NCBI RefSeq assembly: GCF_900143245.1
Contig: NZ_FRDK01000001.1
Coordinates: 1 to 64,000, forward strand
Direction of reading: 5' to 3'
Source: Flavobacterium fryxellicola
Lineage (GTDB): Bacteria; Bacteroidota; Bacteroidia; Flavobacteriales; Flavobacteriaceae
Length of the DNA stretch: 64,000 nt
The notes beneath the pieces were generated by a model. The model saw only the letters and a program-made list of their open reading frames with translations. It was not told the origin of the DNA and did no database searches. A program made the position numbers and the translations under genes. How positions within the stretch are numbered: position 1 is the stretch's first letter; the number at the start of each line of letters is the position of its first letter. Shown in pieces: positions 55,803 to 63,927 of the stretch.

Positions 55803-55875
55803 TGATTTTTGAATGAAAATTAACGATTTTTCAATTCTTAGAACCAAATCTACAATCTATAATCGTTAATCCCAA
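55803..55875. repeat. AT-rich spacer repeat Z, copy 3
   Basis: TGATTTTTGAATGAAAATTA followed by ACGATTTTTCAATTC matches the units at 32471 and 46447. An inverted ATCGTTAATC lies at 55861-55870, so this copy could fold back on itself. Confidence 0.5.
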
Positions 55876-55884
55876 ACCTAAAAT

Positions 55885-57057
55885 CTACGAAAGCGCCTGA
55901 TCTAAATCGGTAATAACATCTTTCACGGTTTCCAATCCTACTGAAACACGGACTAAACCGTCTGTAATACTTACCGCTAAACGTTCATCCACTGATAATT
56001 TACTGTGCGTGGTTGAGGCTGGATGCGTGACAATAGTTCTGGTATCTCCAATATTTGCAGAAAGGGAACAGAGTTTTATTTTATCCAAAAATGCTCTTCC
56101 TGCTTGTAGTCCACCTTTGATTTCAAAAGCAATAATATTACCGCCTAGTAGCATTTGCTTTTTGGCTACTTCATATTTTGGATGAGATTTCAAGAATGGA
56201 TATTTTACGCTGTTCACATTCGGATTTTTTTCTAAAAATTCGGCTACTATCAATGCATTTTCGCAATGCTTCTCAACACGAACTGCCAACGTCTCTAAAC
56301 TTTTGGATAAAACCCAAGCATTAAAAGGAGATAAAGCAGGTCCAGTATTTCTTGCAAACAAATAGATTTGGCGAATTAAATCTTCATTTCCAACGGTTAC
56401 TCCACCCAAAACGCGTCCTTGTCCATCAATTAATTTAGTGGCAGAATGGATCACCAAATCGGCTCCCCATTTGATAGGTTGCTGGATATAAGGCGTTGCA
56501 AAACAATTGTCAATAATCAAGATTAAATTGTGCTTTTTAGCAATAGTTCCTAACAACTCCAAATCGATAATGTCAACCGCTGGATTCGTAGGGGATTCTG
56601 CGTAAAGAATTTTTGTATTTGGTTTAATAAAACGTTCAATCGTTTCTGGCTTGTTAATATCAAAATACGAAGTTTGAATATTCCATTTTGAAAAATACGT
56701 CATAAATAACGCATGTGTAGAACCAAAAACACTGCTTGCAGAAACGATGTGATCGCCAGCATTTAGCAAAGCTGCAAAAGTAGAATACACGGCTGCCATT
56801 CCGGTTGCAAAAGCATATCCCGCTTTGGCGCCTTCCATTTTGCAAATTTTCTCTACAAACTCGGTTGTATTGGGATTGCTAAAACGACTGTAAATATTTC
56901 GTTCTTTCTCTTCGGTAAATGAAGCGCGCATGTCTTCGGCATCTTCAAAAACAAAACTGGAGGACAAATACAATGGAACAGAATGCTCCTGAAATTGTGT
57001 TCTTTCTAATTGGGTGCGGATGGCTTGGGTTTCAAAACCAAATTCTTGTTCGTTCAT
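55885..57057 (-). CDS. Cys/Met-metabolism PLP enzyme (MetZ/O-acylhomoserine sulfhydrylase-like)
   Basis: A 390-residue fold-type I PLP enzyme of the Cys/Met metabolism family. YSRFSNPNTTEFVEKICKMEG and AFATGMAAVYSTFAALL are typical N-terminal blocks. VIHSATKLIDGQGRVLGG carries the PLP Lys208, and LSANIGDTRTIVTHPASTTHS is near the C-terminus. The GQGR after the lysine favours the O-succinyl/acetylhomoserine sulfhydrylase (MetZ) subgroup. It is distinct from the MetY at 62257-63549, so the organism encodes two enzymes of this class near each other. It follows the OsmC gene. Confidence 0.88.
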   Translation of the reverse strand: MNEQEFGFETQAIRTQLERTQFQEHSVPLYLSSSFVFEDAEDMRASFTEEKERNIYSRFSNPNTTEFVEKICKMEGAKAGYAFATGMAAVYSTFAALLNAGDHIVSASSVFGSTHALFMTYFSKWNIQTSYFDINKPETIERFIKPNTKILYAESPTNPAVDIIDLELLGTIAKKHNLILIIDNCFATPYIQQPIKWGADLVIHSATKLIDGQGRVLGGVTVGNEDLIRQIYLFARNTGPALSPFNAWVLSKSLETLAVRVEKHCENALIVAEFLEKNPNVNSVKYPFLKSHPKYEVAKKQMLLGGNIIAFEIKGGLQAGRAFLDKIKLCSLSANIGDTRTIVTHPASTTHSKLSVDERLAVSITDGLVRVSVGLETVKDVITDLDQALS

Positions 57058-57158
57058 TCTGCTAATTTTTAGTAGTGTTTCTTAGAGATTCATTAAGAAA
57101 ACTCAGAGATTCACAAAATAATAGGATCTTTTTTATTTAAATGCTAAACCGAATTATA

Positions 57159-57593
57159 TTAAATTTTCGCTAATTCAACATGATTCAAAACTACCTTGTA
57201 ATGTATTGTTGCAGTTGGTTCTAATGTTTTAGAAACCGAGCAATACTTTTCAAAAGAAAGTTGGGCTGCTTTTGCCGCTTTGTCTTCTTTAATCTCGCCT
57301 TCTAAGTAAAATACCACGTGAATATCTTTAAAAGGTTTTGCTTCTCCGACTTGTACACGCTCACCCTCAACCTCAGCTTTGAAAGAAGTGATTTCCTGAC
57401 GTTGTTTTTTCAAAATTGAAATCATATCAATAGCGCTGCACCCCGCAACACCCATCAATACTAATTCCATTGGACTTGCGCCCATATCGTTTCCACCAAA
57501 TTCTGGTCGGCTATCTACGTTAACTAGATGTCCTCTTTCGTTTTTTAATTCGAAATGGAAGTTGTCGTTTACTCTGTTTAGTGTTATTTTCAT
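57159..57593 (-). CDS. OsmC-family protein
   Basis: A 144-residue OsmC/Ohr-type protein. Its two typical cysteine regions are present: LMGVAGCSAIDMISILKKQRQ and SFEKYCSVSKTLEPTATI. Members reduce organic or fatty-acid hydroperoxides with dithiol cofactors. The frame is open upstream to a TTG at 57677, but the ATG at 57593 begins with the conserved MKITLNRVNDNFHFEL. It lies between thrA and the metZ-like gene; a link to sulfur metabolism (hydrosulfide or persulfide handling) is plausible but unproven. Confidence 0.85.
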   Translation of the reverse strand: MKITLNRVNDNFHFELKNERGHLVNVDSRPEFGGNDMGASPMELVLMGVAGCSAIDMISILKKQRQEITSFKAEVEGERVQVGEAKPFKDIHVVFYLEGEIKEDKAAKAAQLSFEKYCSVSKTLEPTATIHYKVVLNHVELAKI

Positions 57594-57694
57594 TACTTTA
57601 TCTTTTATGGAACACGGATGAAACTGATATTCAAACGCGGATTTTACTATTATATATCTTAAATCAATAATCTGCAATCATAAATTATTTATTC

Positions 57695-57720
57695 ACCCTT
57701 CGGGGGTAAGGGGGCTTTTA
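57695..57720. repeat. GC-rich palindromic repeat P next to the thrA stop
   Basis: CACCCTTCGGGGGTAAGGGG followed by GCTTTTA. It starts with the thrA TAA stop codon on the minus strand and matches the copies at 42411 and 51347. Confidence 0.65.
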
Positions 57721-60132
57721 CCCTTTATCAGACAATCTCAAAATATCTCCAAAAACGCCTCTTGCTGTTACTGCGGATCCTGCGCCTGCGCCTTGAATTA
57801 CAATTGGTCGGTCTCCGTACGATTCTGTGTAAATTTCGAAGAAAGAATCAGAACCTTTCAATCCGCCTAACGCCGTATCTGATGGCACAGAAACTAATTT
57901 CACTTCTAGATTTCCTTTGTCGTTTTGTAAATCACCTGACAATTCACCAATGTATCGCAAGACGTGATTTGGTTTTTGATCTGCTTTTATTTTGGCATAA
58001 ATGGAATCAAATTCCGTCAATTTATTTAGAAAATCCGAAACTTCTCCTTCACGTAAATGTTCAGGTATCAAATTTTGAATGTCAATTTCTTCAAATTCAT
58101 TTTGCAAGTCTAATTCCCGGGCTAGAATCAATAATTTCCGACCCACATCATTCCCACACAAATCTTCTCTTGGGTCTGGTTCGGTGTAACCGTTGTCGAT
58201 TGCTTCTTTCAATATTTCACTAAATGGGGCATCCTTAGCAGAGAAATTATTAAATAAATAACTCAAAGTTCCGGAGAAAACGCCTTTAATTTTTGTAATG
58301 TTTTCACCTGAAAGGTGCAACAATTTGATGGTGTCAATCAACGGTAAACCTGCTCCAACATTCGTTTCATAAAGATAACTTTTTTGATTGTCAGTAAGGA
58401 CTTTTCGCAATTTTTTATAAAAATTATAACTCAACGTATTGGCTACTTTATTGGATGAAATCAAATCAAAACTACTTTCTATCAAAGTACTATAATTTTC
58501 AACAAATTCAGTACTTGCCGTATTGTCGATTGCAATCAAATTCTCCAGATGATGCTCATTTGCGTAAGCAATCACATCCTTTATTGTATAGGAAAAACCG
58601 TTATTTTGAATTTCATTTTTCCAATTTGGCGTAACACCATTTTTGTTTAAAAGCACGTTACTTGAATTGGCAATAGCAAAAACATTCAACTTAATGCCTT
58701 TTCGTTTTTCGATAGCTGCTGCCGATTCTAATATTTGATTGATCAACGTACCTCCTACTAACCCATGACCAAAAATAGCAATATTGATTTTCTTTGAAAC
58801 TCCAAAAATTTCTCCATGAATCACGTTTAAGGCTTTGTTCAGTTGTGATTTTTTAACAACCAAACTCACGTTTTTACCCGTAACCGTATTATTGAAAAGT
58901 ATAGGGACTATTTTATTTTTTATCAAGGCAGTGTAGGGTTTGTGAAACGTGCTCAAATCCTGGCCAATAATAGAAATAACCGAAACATCATCCGTCACCG
59001 TGATTTTATTCACATCCTTAGAATAGAAATCGTTTTCAAATTCTTTTTCTAATTCAATCATGGCTGTGGTTGCTTTGTCAGCGGCAACTACTAAACCAAT
59101 TCCGCGCTCTGAAGAACCTTGCGAAATGATACTAACGCTAATATCATTGTCGCCCATCACTCTAAAAATACGGGCATCAACACCGGTTTTACCCAGTAAA
59201 CCTCTGCCTTCCAAGTTTACTAATGCCACGTTTTCTAAAACCGAAAGTGTTTTAATTCCTTCTTTATTATTGTTGGAAGTGATTAATGTTCCCTTGTTCT
59301 CATGGTTGAACGTATTTAAAATGCGAAGCGGGATGTTTTTTTCTAGAAGTGGAATAATCGTTTTTGCATGCAGAATGGTTGCACCAAAAGTGGCAATTTC
59401 ATTCGCTTCATTAAAAGACAAATGATCGATTTTCTTGGCATCAAGAACTAAATCAGGGTTGGCCGTGTAAATGCCGTCAACATGTGTATAATTTTGCAAT
59501 TCATCTGCATTTAGATAATTTGCAATTAAGGAAGCGGTATAATTACTTCCATTTCTTCCAAGAGTAGTCGCATCATTATTGGTATTTGACCCAATAAACC
59601 CCGTAATGATATTGACCGTCGTACCGTTATTTTGTTTGAAATACCCAATCACATTTTTCTTTGAAAGTTGTTCTAAAGGTTGTGCATTTCCAAATTTTGA
59701 ATCGGTCTTTATTAATTCTCTACTATCTGCAAAGCGAGCATTTATTCCTTTTTTAACTAAAATAGCTGTTAGCAATTTAGCCGAAAGCAATTCTCCTTTT
59801 GATACTACTTGGTCTTTTATTTTGTTACTGTAGTCGCCAGTTAGACTAACGCCTTCAAATAATTTTTCTAAAATATTGAATTCTTCAGACAAATCGACAT
59901 CCTCATATTCCGCTTGTTGGTATTTTTTGAAGTCTTCAAAAAGCGACTTGTAATTTATATTTTTTGAGGCTGTACTTAAAATCTCTTCGAGTTCATCTGT
60001 GGCGTTTCCTCTTGCTGAAACCACAATTGCTATTTCTTCTCCTTGATCTACTTTACCGGTAATAATAGCAACGACTTTATTTAATCCGTCTCCATTCGAC
60101 AAAGATTTACCCCCAAATTTTAATATTTTCAT
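57718..60132 (-). CDS. thrA: Bifunctional aspartate kinase / homoserine dehydrogenase
   Basis: An 804-residue fusion. The aspartokinase (about 1-285) begins MKILKFGGKSLSNGDGL and contains GFIGSNTNNDATTLGRNGSNY. Two ACT modules (about 300-440, LEGRGLLGKTGVDARIFRVM) give feedback control. The homoserine dehydrogenase (about 455-804) has the NAD-binding IAIFGHGLVGGTLINQI and the catalytic block GVFSGTLSYLFNNF, with TEPDPREDLCGNDVGRKLLIL. It supplies homoserine for MetX, encoded 19 bp upstream. Its place in a met operon resembles MetL in function. Confidence 0.95.
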   Translation of the reverse strand: MKILKFGGKSLSNGDGLNKVVAIITGKVDQGEEIAIVVSARGNATDELEEILSTASKNINYKSLFEDFKKYQQAEYEDVDLSEEFNILEKLFEGVSLTGDYSNKIKDQVVSKGELLSAKLLTAILVKKGINARFADSRELIKTDSKFGNAQPLEQLSKKNVIGYFKQNNGTTVNIITGFIGSNTNNDATTLGRNGSNYTASLIANYLNADELQNYTHVDGIYTANPDLVLDAKKIDHLSFNEANEIATFGATILHAKTIIPLLEKNIPLRILNTFNHENKGTLITSNNNKEGIKTLSVLENVALVNLEGRGLLGKTGVDARIFRVMGDNDISVSIISQGSSERGIGLVVAADKATTAMIELEKEFENDFYSKDVNKITVTDDVSVISIIGQDLSTFHKPYTALIKNKIVPILFNNTVTGKNVSLVVKKSQLNKALNVIHGEIFGVSKKINIAIFGHGLVGGTLINQILESAAAIEKRKGIKLNVFAIANSSNVLLNKNGVTPNWKNEIQNNGFSYTIKDVIAYANEHHLENLIAIDNTASTEFVENYSTLIESSFDLISSNKVANTLSYNFYKKLRKVLTDNQKSYLYETNVGAGLPLIDTIKLLHLSGENITKIKGVFSGTLSYLFNNFSAKDAPFSEILKEAIDNGYTEPDPREDLCGNDVGRKLLILARELDLQNEFEEIDIQNLIPEHLREGEVSDFLNKLTEFDSIYAKIKADQKPNHVLRYIGELSGDLQNDKGNLEVKLVSVPSDTALGGLKGSDSFFEIYTESYGDRPIVIQGAGAGSAVTARGVFGDILRLSDKG

Positions 60133-60151
60133 TTTGTTGTATTTTTTTGGC

Positions 60152-61120
60152 TTAGAATATATCCTTCAGCAAATTGTCTAATTGTTTGTATTCTATCAAA
60201 AAAGCATCGTGTCCATGAATAGAGACAATTTCTTGGTAAGTGACTTTATTTTTGAGTTTTTTTAATTGCTCGTAAGTGGCTTCATTTTCACTTGCTGTAA
60301 AAAACAAGTCTGAATTTATTCCTATAATATGAATATCGGCTTCGATTTTTGCCGCTAAAGCGTCAAATGAGTTACTGTTTCTAGTAATATCTATTGTCTT
60401 CAACAACTGATTCATCATTTTGTAAGACGAAAGCTGAAAGCGTTTCTGCAATTTTTTCCCATGATGTAGCAACCAGCTTTCTACATTAAAAATAGCCAAT
60501 TCCTGATGCGTACTTCTCTGGAATTTAGCAGCAAATGATTCGGGAGTTCGGTAACACAGCATCGCGTGAATTCGAGCATCTTCGATAGGTCGTGAAGAGT
60601 TGTGTAAAATTTGCTCTTGTAAAAAGCAATTAGCAATCAACCAATCCGTTGCTTTCCAATCTGTTGCAATGGCAATTAAATGTTGAGTGATTTTTGGTTC
60701 CAAGGCTGTCATTTCCCAAGCAATTCCGCCACCAACTGAGCCCCCAATAATAGCGTACAGCTGTTTGATTTTAAGAAATTGAATACCTTCAATAAAAATT
60801 CTGGCAATATCTCTGGCATTAAAATTTAAGTGTTTTTCAATAACACAACCATCGAAACCATTTCCAGGAATGTTAAATGCAAGGACCGTGTAGTCAGCCG
60901 TGTTTATTGTTTTGTTTTCTCCAATTAAATCATTCCACCAACCATTCTCCCCAATTACTTGAGAATTTCCTGTTAAAGCATGATTGACCAAAACTAGCGG
61001 AGCGGTATGCAAAGCTCGTCCAAAAACTTGAAAACTTAAGTTTAGGGAAGCATAAAAAGCGCCACTTTCGGTGGTGAAATTTTGTATGGTAATTGATGTT
61101 GGTTTATTTTCCAATTTCAA
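60152..61120 (-). CDS. metX: Homoserine O-acetyltransferase-like alpha/beta hydrolase
   Basis: A 322-residue alpha/beta-hydrolase acyltransferase of the MetX family that activates homoserine. NHALTGNSQVIG is the oxyanion-hole block, AIIGGSVGGGIAWEM contains the nucleophile Ser128, GINSDLFF precedes the catalytic Asp, and HGHDAFLIEY near the C-terminus has the catalytic His. No ATG occurs upstream or within the first 150 codons; the start is TTG at 61120, or TTG at 61114 which would give MENKPTSI. The SAM-I riboswitch ends 75 nt upstream. It is followed by thrA, OsmC and the metZ-like gene. Confidence 0.9.
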   Translation of the reverse strand: MKLENKPTSITIQNFTTESGAFYASLNLSFQVFGRALHTAPLVLVNHALTGNSQVIGENGWWNDLIGENKTINTADYTVLAFNIPGNGFDGCVIEKHLNFNARDIARIFIEGIQFLKIKQLYAIIGGSVGGGIAWEMTALEPKITQHLIAIATDWKATDWLIANCFLQEQILHNSSRPIEDARIHAMLCYRTPESFAAKFQRSTHQELAIFNVESWLLHHGKKLQKRFQLSSYKMMNQLLKTIDITRNSNSFDALAAKIEADIHIIGINSDLFFTASENEATYEQLKKLKNKVTYQEIVSIHGHDAFLIEYKQLDNLLKDIF

Positions 61121-61194
61121 ATCTTTTATGATTTTTGATCTGTGTCTGGAAATATTAGAAAGAAAGCTAGGCGATATCTAGACAAATTCTTAGT

Positions 61195-61298
61195 GTTATC
61201 TTCCCACGATGAGCGTGGTAGAATGCAGCACCTTCTTCGATAAATCGAAGGGTTGCTAAGGCTTCATCGGGTCTAATCCCTCTGCCTTTCTTTATAAC
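61195..61298 (-). ncRNA. SAM-I (S-box) riboswitch upstream of metX
   Basis: On the minus strand P1 pairs GTTAT (61298-61294) with ATAAC (61199-61195). The core is AAAGAAAGGCAGAGGGATTA, GACCCGATGAAGCCTTAGC, AACCCTTCG and AAGGTGCTGCATTC, matching the S-box class. A fourth helix CCACGCTCATCGTGG closes before P1. It should repress metX-thrA-osmC-metZ when SAM is high. No strong terminator follows before the TTG start, so regulation may act on translation start or by another mechanism. Confidence 0.93.
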
Positions 61299-61327
61299 AT
61301 TTCAATACGTTTATGAACTTATAAATG

Positions 61328-61359
61328 CAAATTAAGCACAATTTTTGTTAACAACCAAA
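61328..61359 (-). promoter_or_regulatory. Candidate promoter of the metX riboswitch transcript
   Basis: On the minus strand TTTG at 61359-61356, a 21-nt spacer and TAATTTG at 61334-61328 (one base shorter than TAnnTTTG). It would start transcription about 20 nt before the aptamer. Confidence 0.35.
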
Positions 61360-61533
61360 TTTTTGTTAACAATCGATTTTTTTTTATCTGTTGCAATAAA
61401 AACTTTAAAATCAAAAAAATCTGATTGCTATTTTGACGAGGCATCACCAAACAAAACCATTTCCTACCCCGCCAAAACAACAATTTTGAACGTTCTCTTG
61501 AATATCTCAAAACCGAAAATAAATTCCGATTTC

Positions 61534-61743
61534 TTAAATAAAAAGCGCCTCATTCTCTTGTGAATACATTAGAAAAAGCAGTGAGTTGGGCACGGACTTT
61601 TGCGCCAGAGGATCGTTCTTTGAAATTTCAAATCTAGGATGAATCAATTCGTTTTTAGAAAGGTTCTCCTTCTTTTTTTTACCCCTTATGTCAATCCTTT
61701 TTAATAATTCAAAAGTTTTCGGAAAATACTTAGTTGTACTCAT
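61534..61743 (-). CDS. Short hypothetical ORF, possibly a gene remnant
   Basis: A 69-codon frame starting MSTTKYFPKTFELLKRIDIRG. Its ATG is preceded by CTAACACCTAAAATT, similar to the sequence before metY (which also starts MST-K). It has no recognised domain, and a lysine-rich stretch followed by low-information sequence makes a degenerate 5' fragment of a lost gene likely. A terminator and a 29-codon Met-containing ORF lie just upstream on the same strand. Confidence 0.25.
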   Translation of the reverse strand: MSTTKYFPKTFELLKRIDIRGKKKKENLSKNELIHPRFEISKNDPLAQKSVPNSLLFLMYSQENEALFI

Positions 61744-61811
61744 AATTTTAGGTGTTAGGTTATTAAAATCATATATGATCGCTACTTATTTTTAAAATTA
61801 AATTCAGAAAC

Positions 61812-61847
61812 AAAAAACCCTTTTAGATCCATATCCAAAAGGGTTTT
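61812..61847. terminator. Terminator after the 29-codon ORF
   Basis: An 11-bp inverted repeat AAAACCCTTTT (61814-61824) with AAAAGGGTTTT (61837-61847), flanked by A and T runs. On the minus strand, TCCAAAAG just after the small ORF stop (61876-61869) is complementary to CTTTTGGA in the terminator arm (61841-61834), so an antiterminator form is possible. Confidence 0.75.
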
Positions 61848-61877
61848 AAGTTGTGTTATAAACTTATACTTTTGGAA

Positions 61878-61967
61878 TCAACACACATAAAGAAACAGCA
61901 TAGCTTGGACCATTTTCATCTTATTGACTGTCAATTTATTTGCATGCTGAAATTTCAACTTGTTCAT
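61878..61967 (-). CDS. Possible 29-residue leader peptide ORF
   Basis: A short ORF starting MNKLKFQHANKL, with KMKMVQAMLF (three Met codons in seven) before the TGA at 61878. It is preceded by AGTATAA and followed at 31 nt by a terminator that could be opened by pairing with sequence directly after the stop codon. The layout is that of an attenuator, but the gene it would control (61534-61743) looks decayed. Confidence 0.3.
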   Translation of the reverse strand: MNKLKFQHANKLTVNKMKMVQAMLFLYVC

Positions 61968-62006
61968 TTATACTTTTATTTCTGTAAAATTTAGTCTCTT
62001 AGTATT

Positions 62007-62041
62007 CAAAAAAAAAGCTTCCCGTTATCTGGGAAGCTTTT
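62007..62041. terminator. Terminator after the 22-codon ORF
   Basis: A perfect 11-bp inverted repeat AAAAGCTTCCC (62013-62023) with GGGAAGCTTTT (62031-62041), 7-nt loop, followed on the minus strand by nine T residues. Confidence 0.85.
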
Positions 62042-62063
62042 GCTATATAATTTGATTTAAAAA

Positions 62064-62132
62064 TTATGCAATAAGCGACCCATAGGAGTTATCCTTTGCG
62101 ACTTTGAACGTATTACAAATATCAAATCTCAT
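62064..62132 (-). CDS. Possible 22-residue small ORF or leader
   Basis: MRFDICNTFKVAK... ending SLIA and TAA, 23 codons including stop. A possible promoter (TTTG, 20 nt, CATATTTG) lies upstream and a strong terminator 23 nt downstream. GCTTATTGC at its 3' end can pair, with one bulged A, to GCAAAAGC at the base of that terminator. No residue is clearly over-represented, so the controlling amino acid, if any, is unclear. It may also simply be a short RNA downstream of metY. Confidence 0.3.
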   Translation of the reverse strand: MRFDICNTFKVAKDNSYGSLIA

Positions 62133-62256
62133 TTTTTTAATTTTAAAAATCAAATATGCAAATTATTTTTTAGATTTCCAAATAAAATGCATTAAAATAT
62201 TCTGTTTTAGACTGTCTTTATTTCTACTCGGTTTTTTAGTAGATAAAAAGCAACAC

Positions 62257-63549
62257 TTAAGCCAATTGTCCTTTTTTTATACTTTCAAAAACGACTCTTA
62301 AATCTGTTTTCAAATCTTCAACATCCTCTAAACCAACAGAGAGTCTGATTAAATCTTTAGAAACTCCTGTTGCAATTTGCTCTTCTGCGGATAATTGCTG
62401 ATGCGTGGTGCTAGCTGGATGAATAATCAATGATTTAGTATCTCCAATGTTGGCCAAAAGCGAGAACAGCTTGGTTTCATCGGCTACTTTTTTAGCAGCT
62501 TCAAATCCTCCATGCAAACCAAAAGTCACTATGCCACTTTGTCCTTTTGGCAAATAACGCTGACCTAAAGCATAATATTTATTGGATATCAATCCTGGAT
62601 AATTTACCCATGCAACCTCTTCCTGACTTTCTAACCACTGTGCTAAAGCCAAAGCATTTTCACTATGTCTTTGAATTCGGATTGGTAACGTTTCTAATCC
62701 TTGAATGATTTGGAATGCATTAAACGGACTCAAAGCAGCGCCATAATCACGCAATCCTTCAATACGAACTTTAGCAATAAATGCGGCATTTCCTAGGGCT
62801 TCATGATATACCAATCCATGATATCCGGCAGAGGGTTCTGTGAATTCCGGAAATTTCCCATTGGTCCAATCAAAATTTCCTGCATCAATGACCACTCCTC
62901 CAAGCGAAGTTCCGTTTCCAGTAATGTATTTTGTCAGAGAATGAATAACAATATCAGCTCCGTATTGGATGGGATTTAATAAGTATGGAGAAGCAACGGT
63001 ATTATCTACAATAAATGGCACTTTGGCTGCTTGGGCCTCAACCGAAATAGCTTTCAAATCCAAAACATCCAATTTTGGATTTCCCAAAGATTCCACAAAA
63101 ATTGCTCTGGTATTTTCTTGAACAGCATTTTTAAAATTAGCTGGATCAGATGGATCAACAAATGTGGTGGTAATGCCTAATCTAGGCAACGTAACTTTTA
63201 ATAAATTATAGGTGCCGCCATACAAACTATTTGAAGCTACGATGTGATCTCCAGCTTTTAACAGTACTAATAATGTAGTGGAAATGGCTGCAGTTCCAGA
63301 GGCCGTTACCACTGCACCAATTCCACCTTCTAGGATGGCTAAGCGCTGTTCCAGAATATCATTTGTAGGATTGTTTAATCTTGTGTAAATAAATCCGGGC
63401 TCCGCAAGACCAAAAAGATTAGCGGCATGATCCGAATTATTAAAAACATAAGAGCTTGTTTGATAGATAGGAACAGCTCTGGTTCCTGCGTTTTTTGATA
63501 CATCGTGACCTGCATGCAATGCGTTTGTTTCAAATTTTTGTGTGCTCAT
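62257..63549 (-). CDS. metY: O-acetylhomoserine aminocarboxypropyltransferase (sulfhydrylase)
   Basis: A 430-residue PLP enzyme that makes homocysteine directly from O-acetylhomoserine and sulfide. FETNALHAGHDVSKNAGTRAVPIYQTSSYVF is the conserved N-terminal region (first part FETNALHAGHD). The PLP Lys207 is in IHSLTKYITGNGTSLGG; the GNG after the lysine and the length of 430 distinguish MetY from shorter cystathionine enzymes. LANIGDTKSLIIHPASTTH lies near the C-terminus. It connects the sulfide from the cys genes with the MetX product. A Met-type leader peptide and attenuator lie upstream. Confidence 0.94.
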   Translation of the reverse strand: MSTQKFETNALHAGHDVSKNAGTRAVPIYQTSSYVFNNSDHAANLFGLAEPGFIYTRLNNPTNDILEQRLAILEGGIGAVVTASGTAAISTTLLVLLKAGDHIVASNSLYGGTYNLLKVTLPRLGITTTFVDPSDPANFKNAVQENTRAIFVESLGNPKLDVLDLKAISVEAQAAKVPFIVDNTVASPYLLNPIQYGADIVIHSLTKYITGNGTSLGGVVIDAGNFDWTNGKFPEFTEPSAGYHGLVYHEALGNAAFIAKVRIEGLRDYGAALSPFNAFQIIQGLETLPIRIQRHSENALALAQWLESQEEVAWVNYPGLISNKYYALGQRYLPKGQSGIVTFGLHGGFEAAKKVADETKLFSLLANIGDTKSLIIHPASTTHQQLSAEEQIATGVSKDLIRLSVGLEDVEDLKTDLRVVFESIKKGQLA

Positions 63550-63623
63550 AAGGTTTAGATTTTAATATTATAATGTTGCTATTGTTTTTATAATTGATTT
63601 TTTTAAAGCGTTCTTTATACCAC

Positions 63624-63651
63624 AAAAAAACCCCTGCTAGTAGCAGAGGTT
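63624..63651 (-). terminator. Attenuator terminator upstream of metY
   Basis: On the minus strand a 10-bp stem AACCTCTGCT with AGCAGGGGTT (one G-U pair, 3-nt loop) is followed by seven T residues. CTCTGC in the 5' arm (63648-63643) is complementary to GCAGAG in the upstream leader ORF (63700-63695). It lies 75 nt before the metY ATG. Confidence 0.85.
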
Positions 63652-63679
63652 CTCGTTATATATTTTAAAATTTTTAAAA

Positions 63680-63748
63680 CTACACAACAGTAAACTCTGC
63701 GGACTTTTCCGGCATCATAAAACACATATTGATAGTACTTAAGGTCAT
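63680..63748 (-). CDS. Met-containing leader peptide of metY
   Basis: A 22-residue ORF starting MTLSTINMCFMMPEK, with Met codons at 8, 11 and 12 next to Cys9, and a TAG stop at 63680. Codons 17-18 (GCA GAG) are complementary to the 5' arm of the terminator that follows 29 nt after the stop codon. A ribosome stalled at codons 11-12 would leave GCAGAG free to open the terminator; a ribosome that reads to the stop would cover it. The design is that of classical amino-acid attenuation responding to methionyl- (or cysteinyl-) tRNA. Sequence and pairing are seen; mechanism is inferred. Confidence 0.75.
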   Translation of the reverse strand: MTLSTINMCFMMPEKSAEFTVV

Positions 63749-63886
63749 TTTTTTCTTTTTAGTGAAACAAATTTGCAAACTATTTTTGAATCTACCAAAT
63801 AAAAATCAATATAAATTGTATTTCCTATGGATTAACTAGGATAATTTAAAATACAATTCATTCGCTTAAAAAAAACAAAAGATTAA

Positions 63887-63916
63887 TTTGCAATTCAAAA
63901 TGGTTTCATACCTTTG
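63887..63916 (+). promoter_or_regulatory. Strong Bacteroidetes-type promoter at the right edge
   Basis: TTTG at 63887-63890, an 18-nt spacer, and TACCTTTG at 63909-63916: an exact match to both boxes. Transcription would begin near 63922 and run into the SAM-II-like RNA. The gene it serves is beyond the window. Confidence 0.7.
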
Positions 63917-63927
63917 CACCCGAATAC

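Noticed and set aside
57594..57677. Upstream extension of the OsmC gene to a TTG
   Set aside because: The extra 28 residues have no conservation pattern, and the ATG at 57593 starts at the domain border.
57762..58223. A 153-codon frame antisense to the homoserine dehydrogenase region
   Set aside because: The sense frame carries all ThrA motifs. The antisense product is rich in Leu, Arg and His with no family signal.
61319..61563. Short open frames on both strands upstream of the metX riboswitch
   Set aside because: They are low-complexity AT-rich frames without start context or a recognisable domain, and they overlap the candidate promoter.
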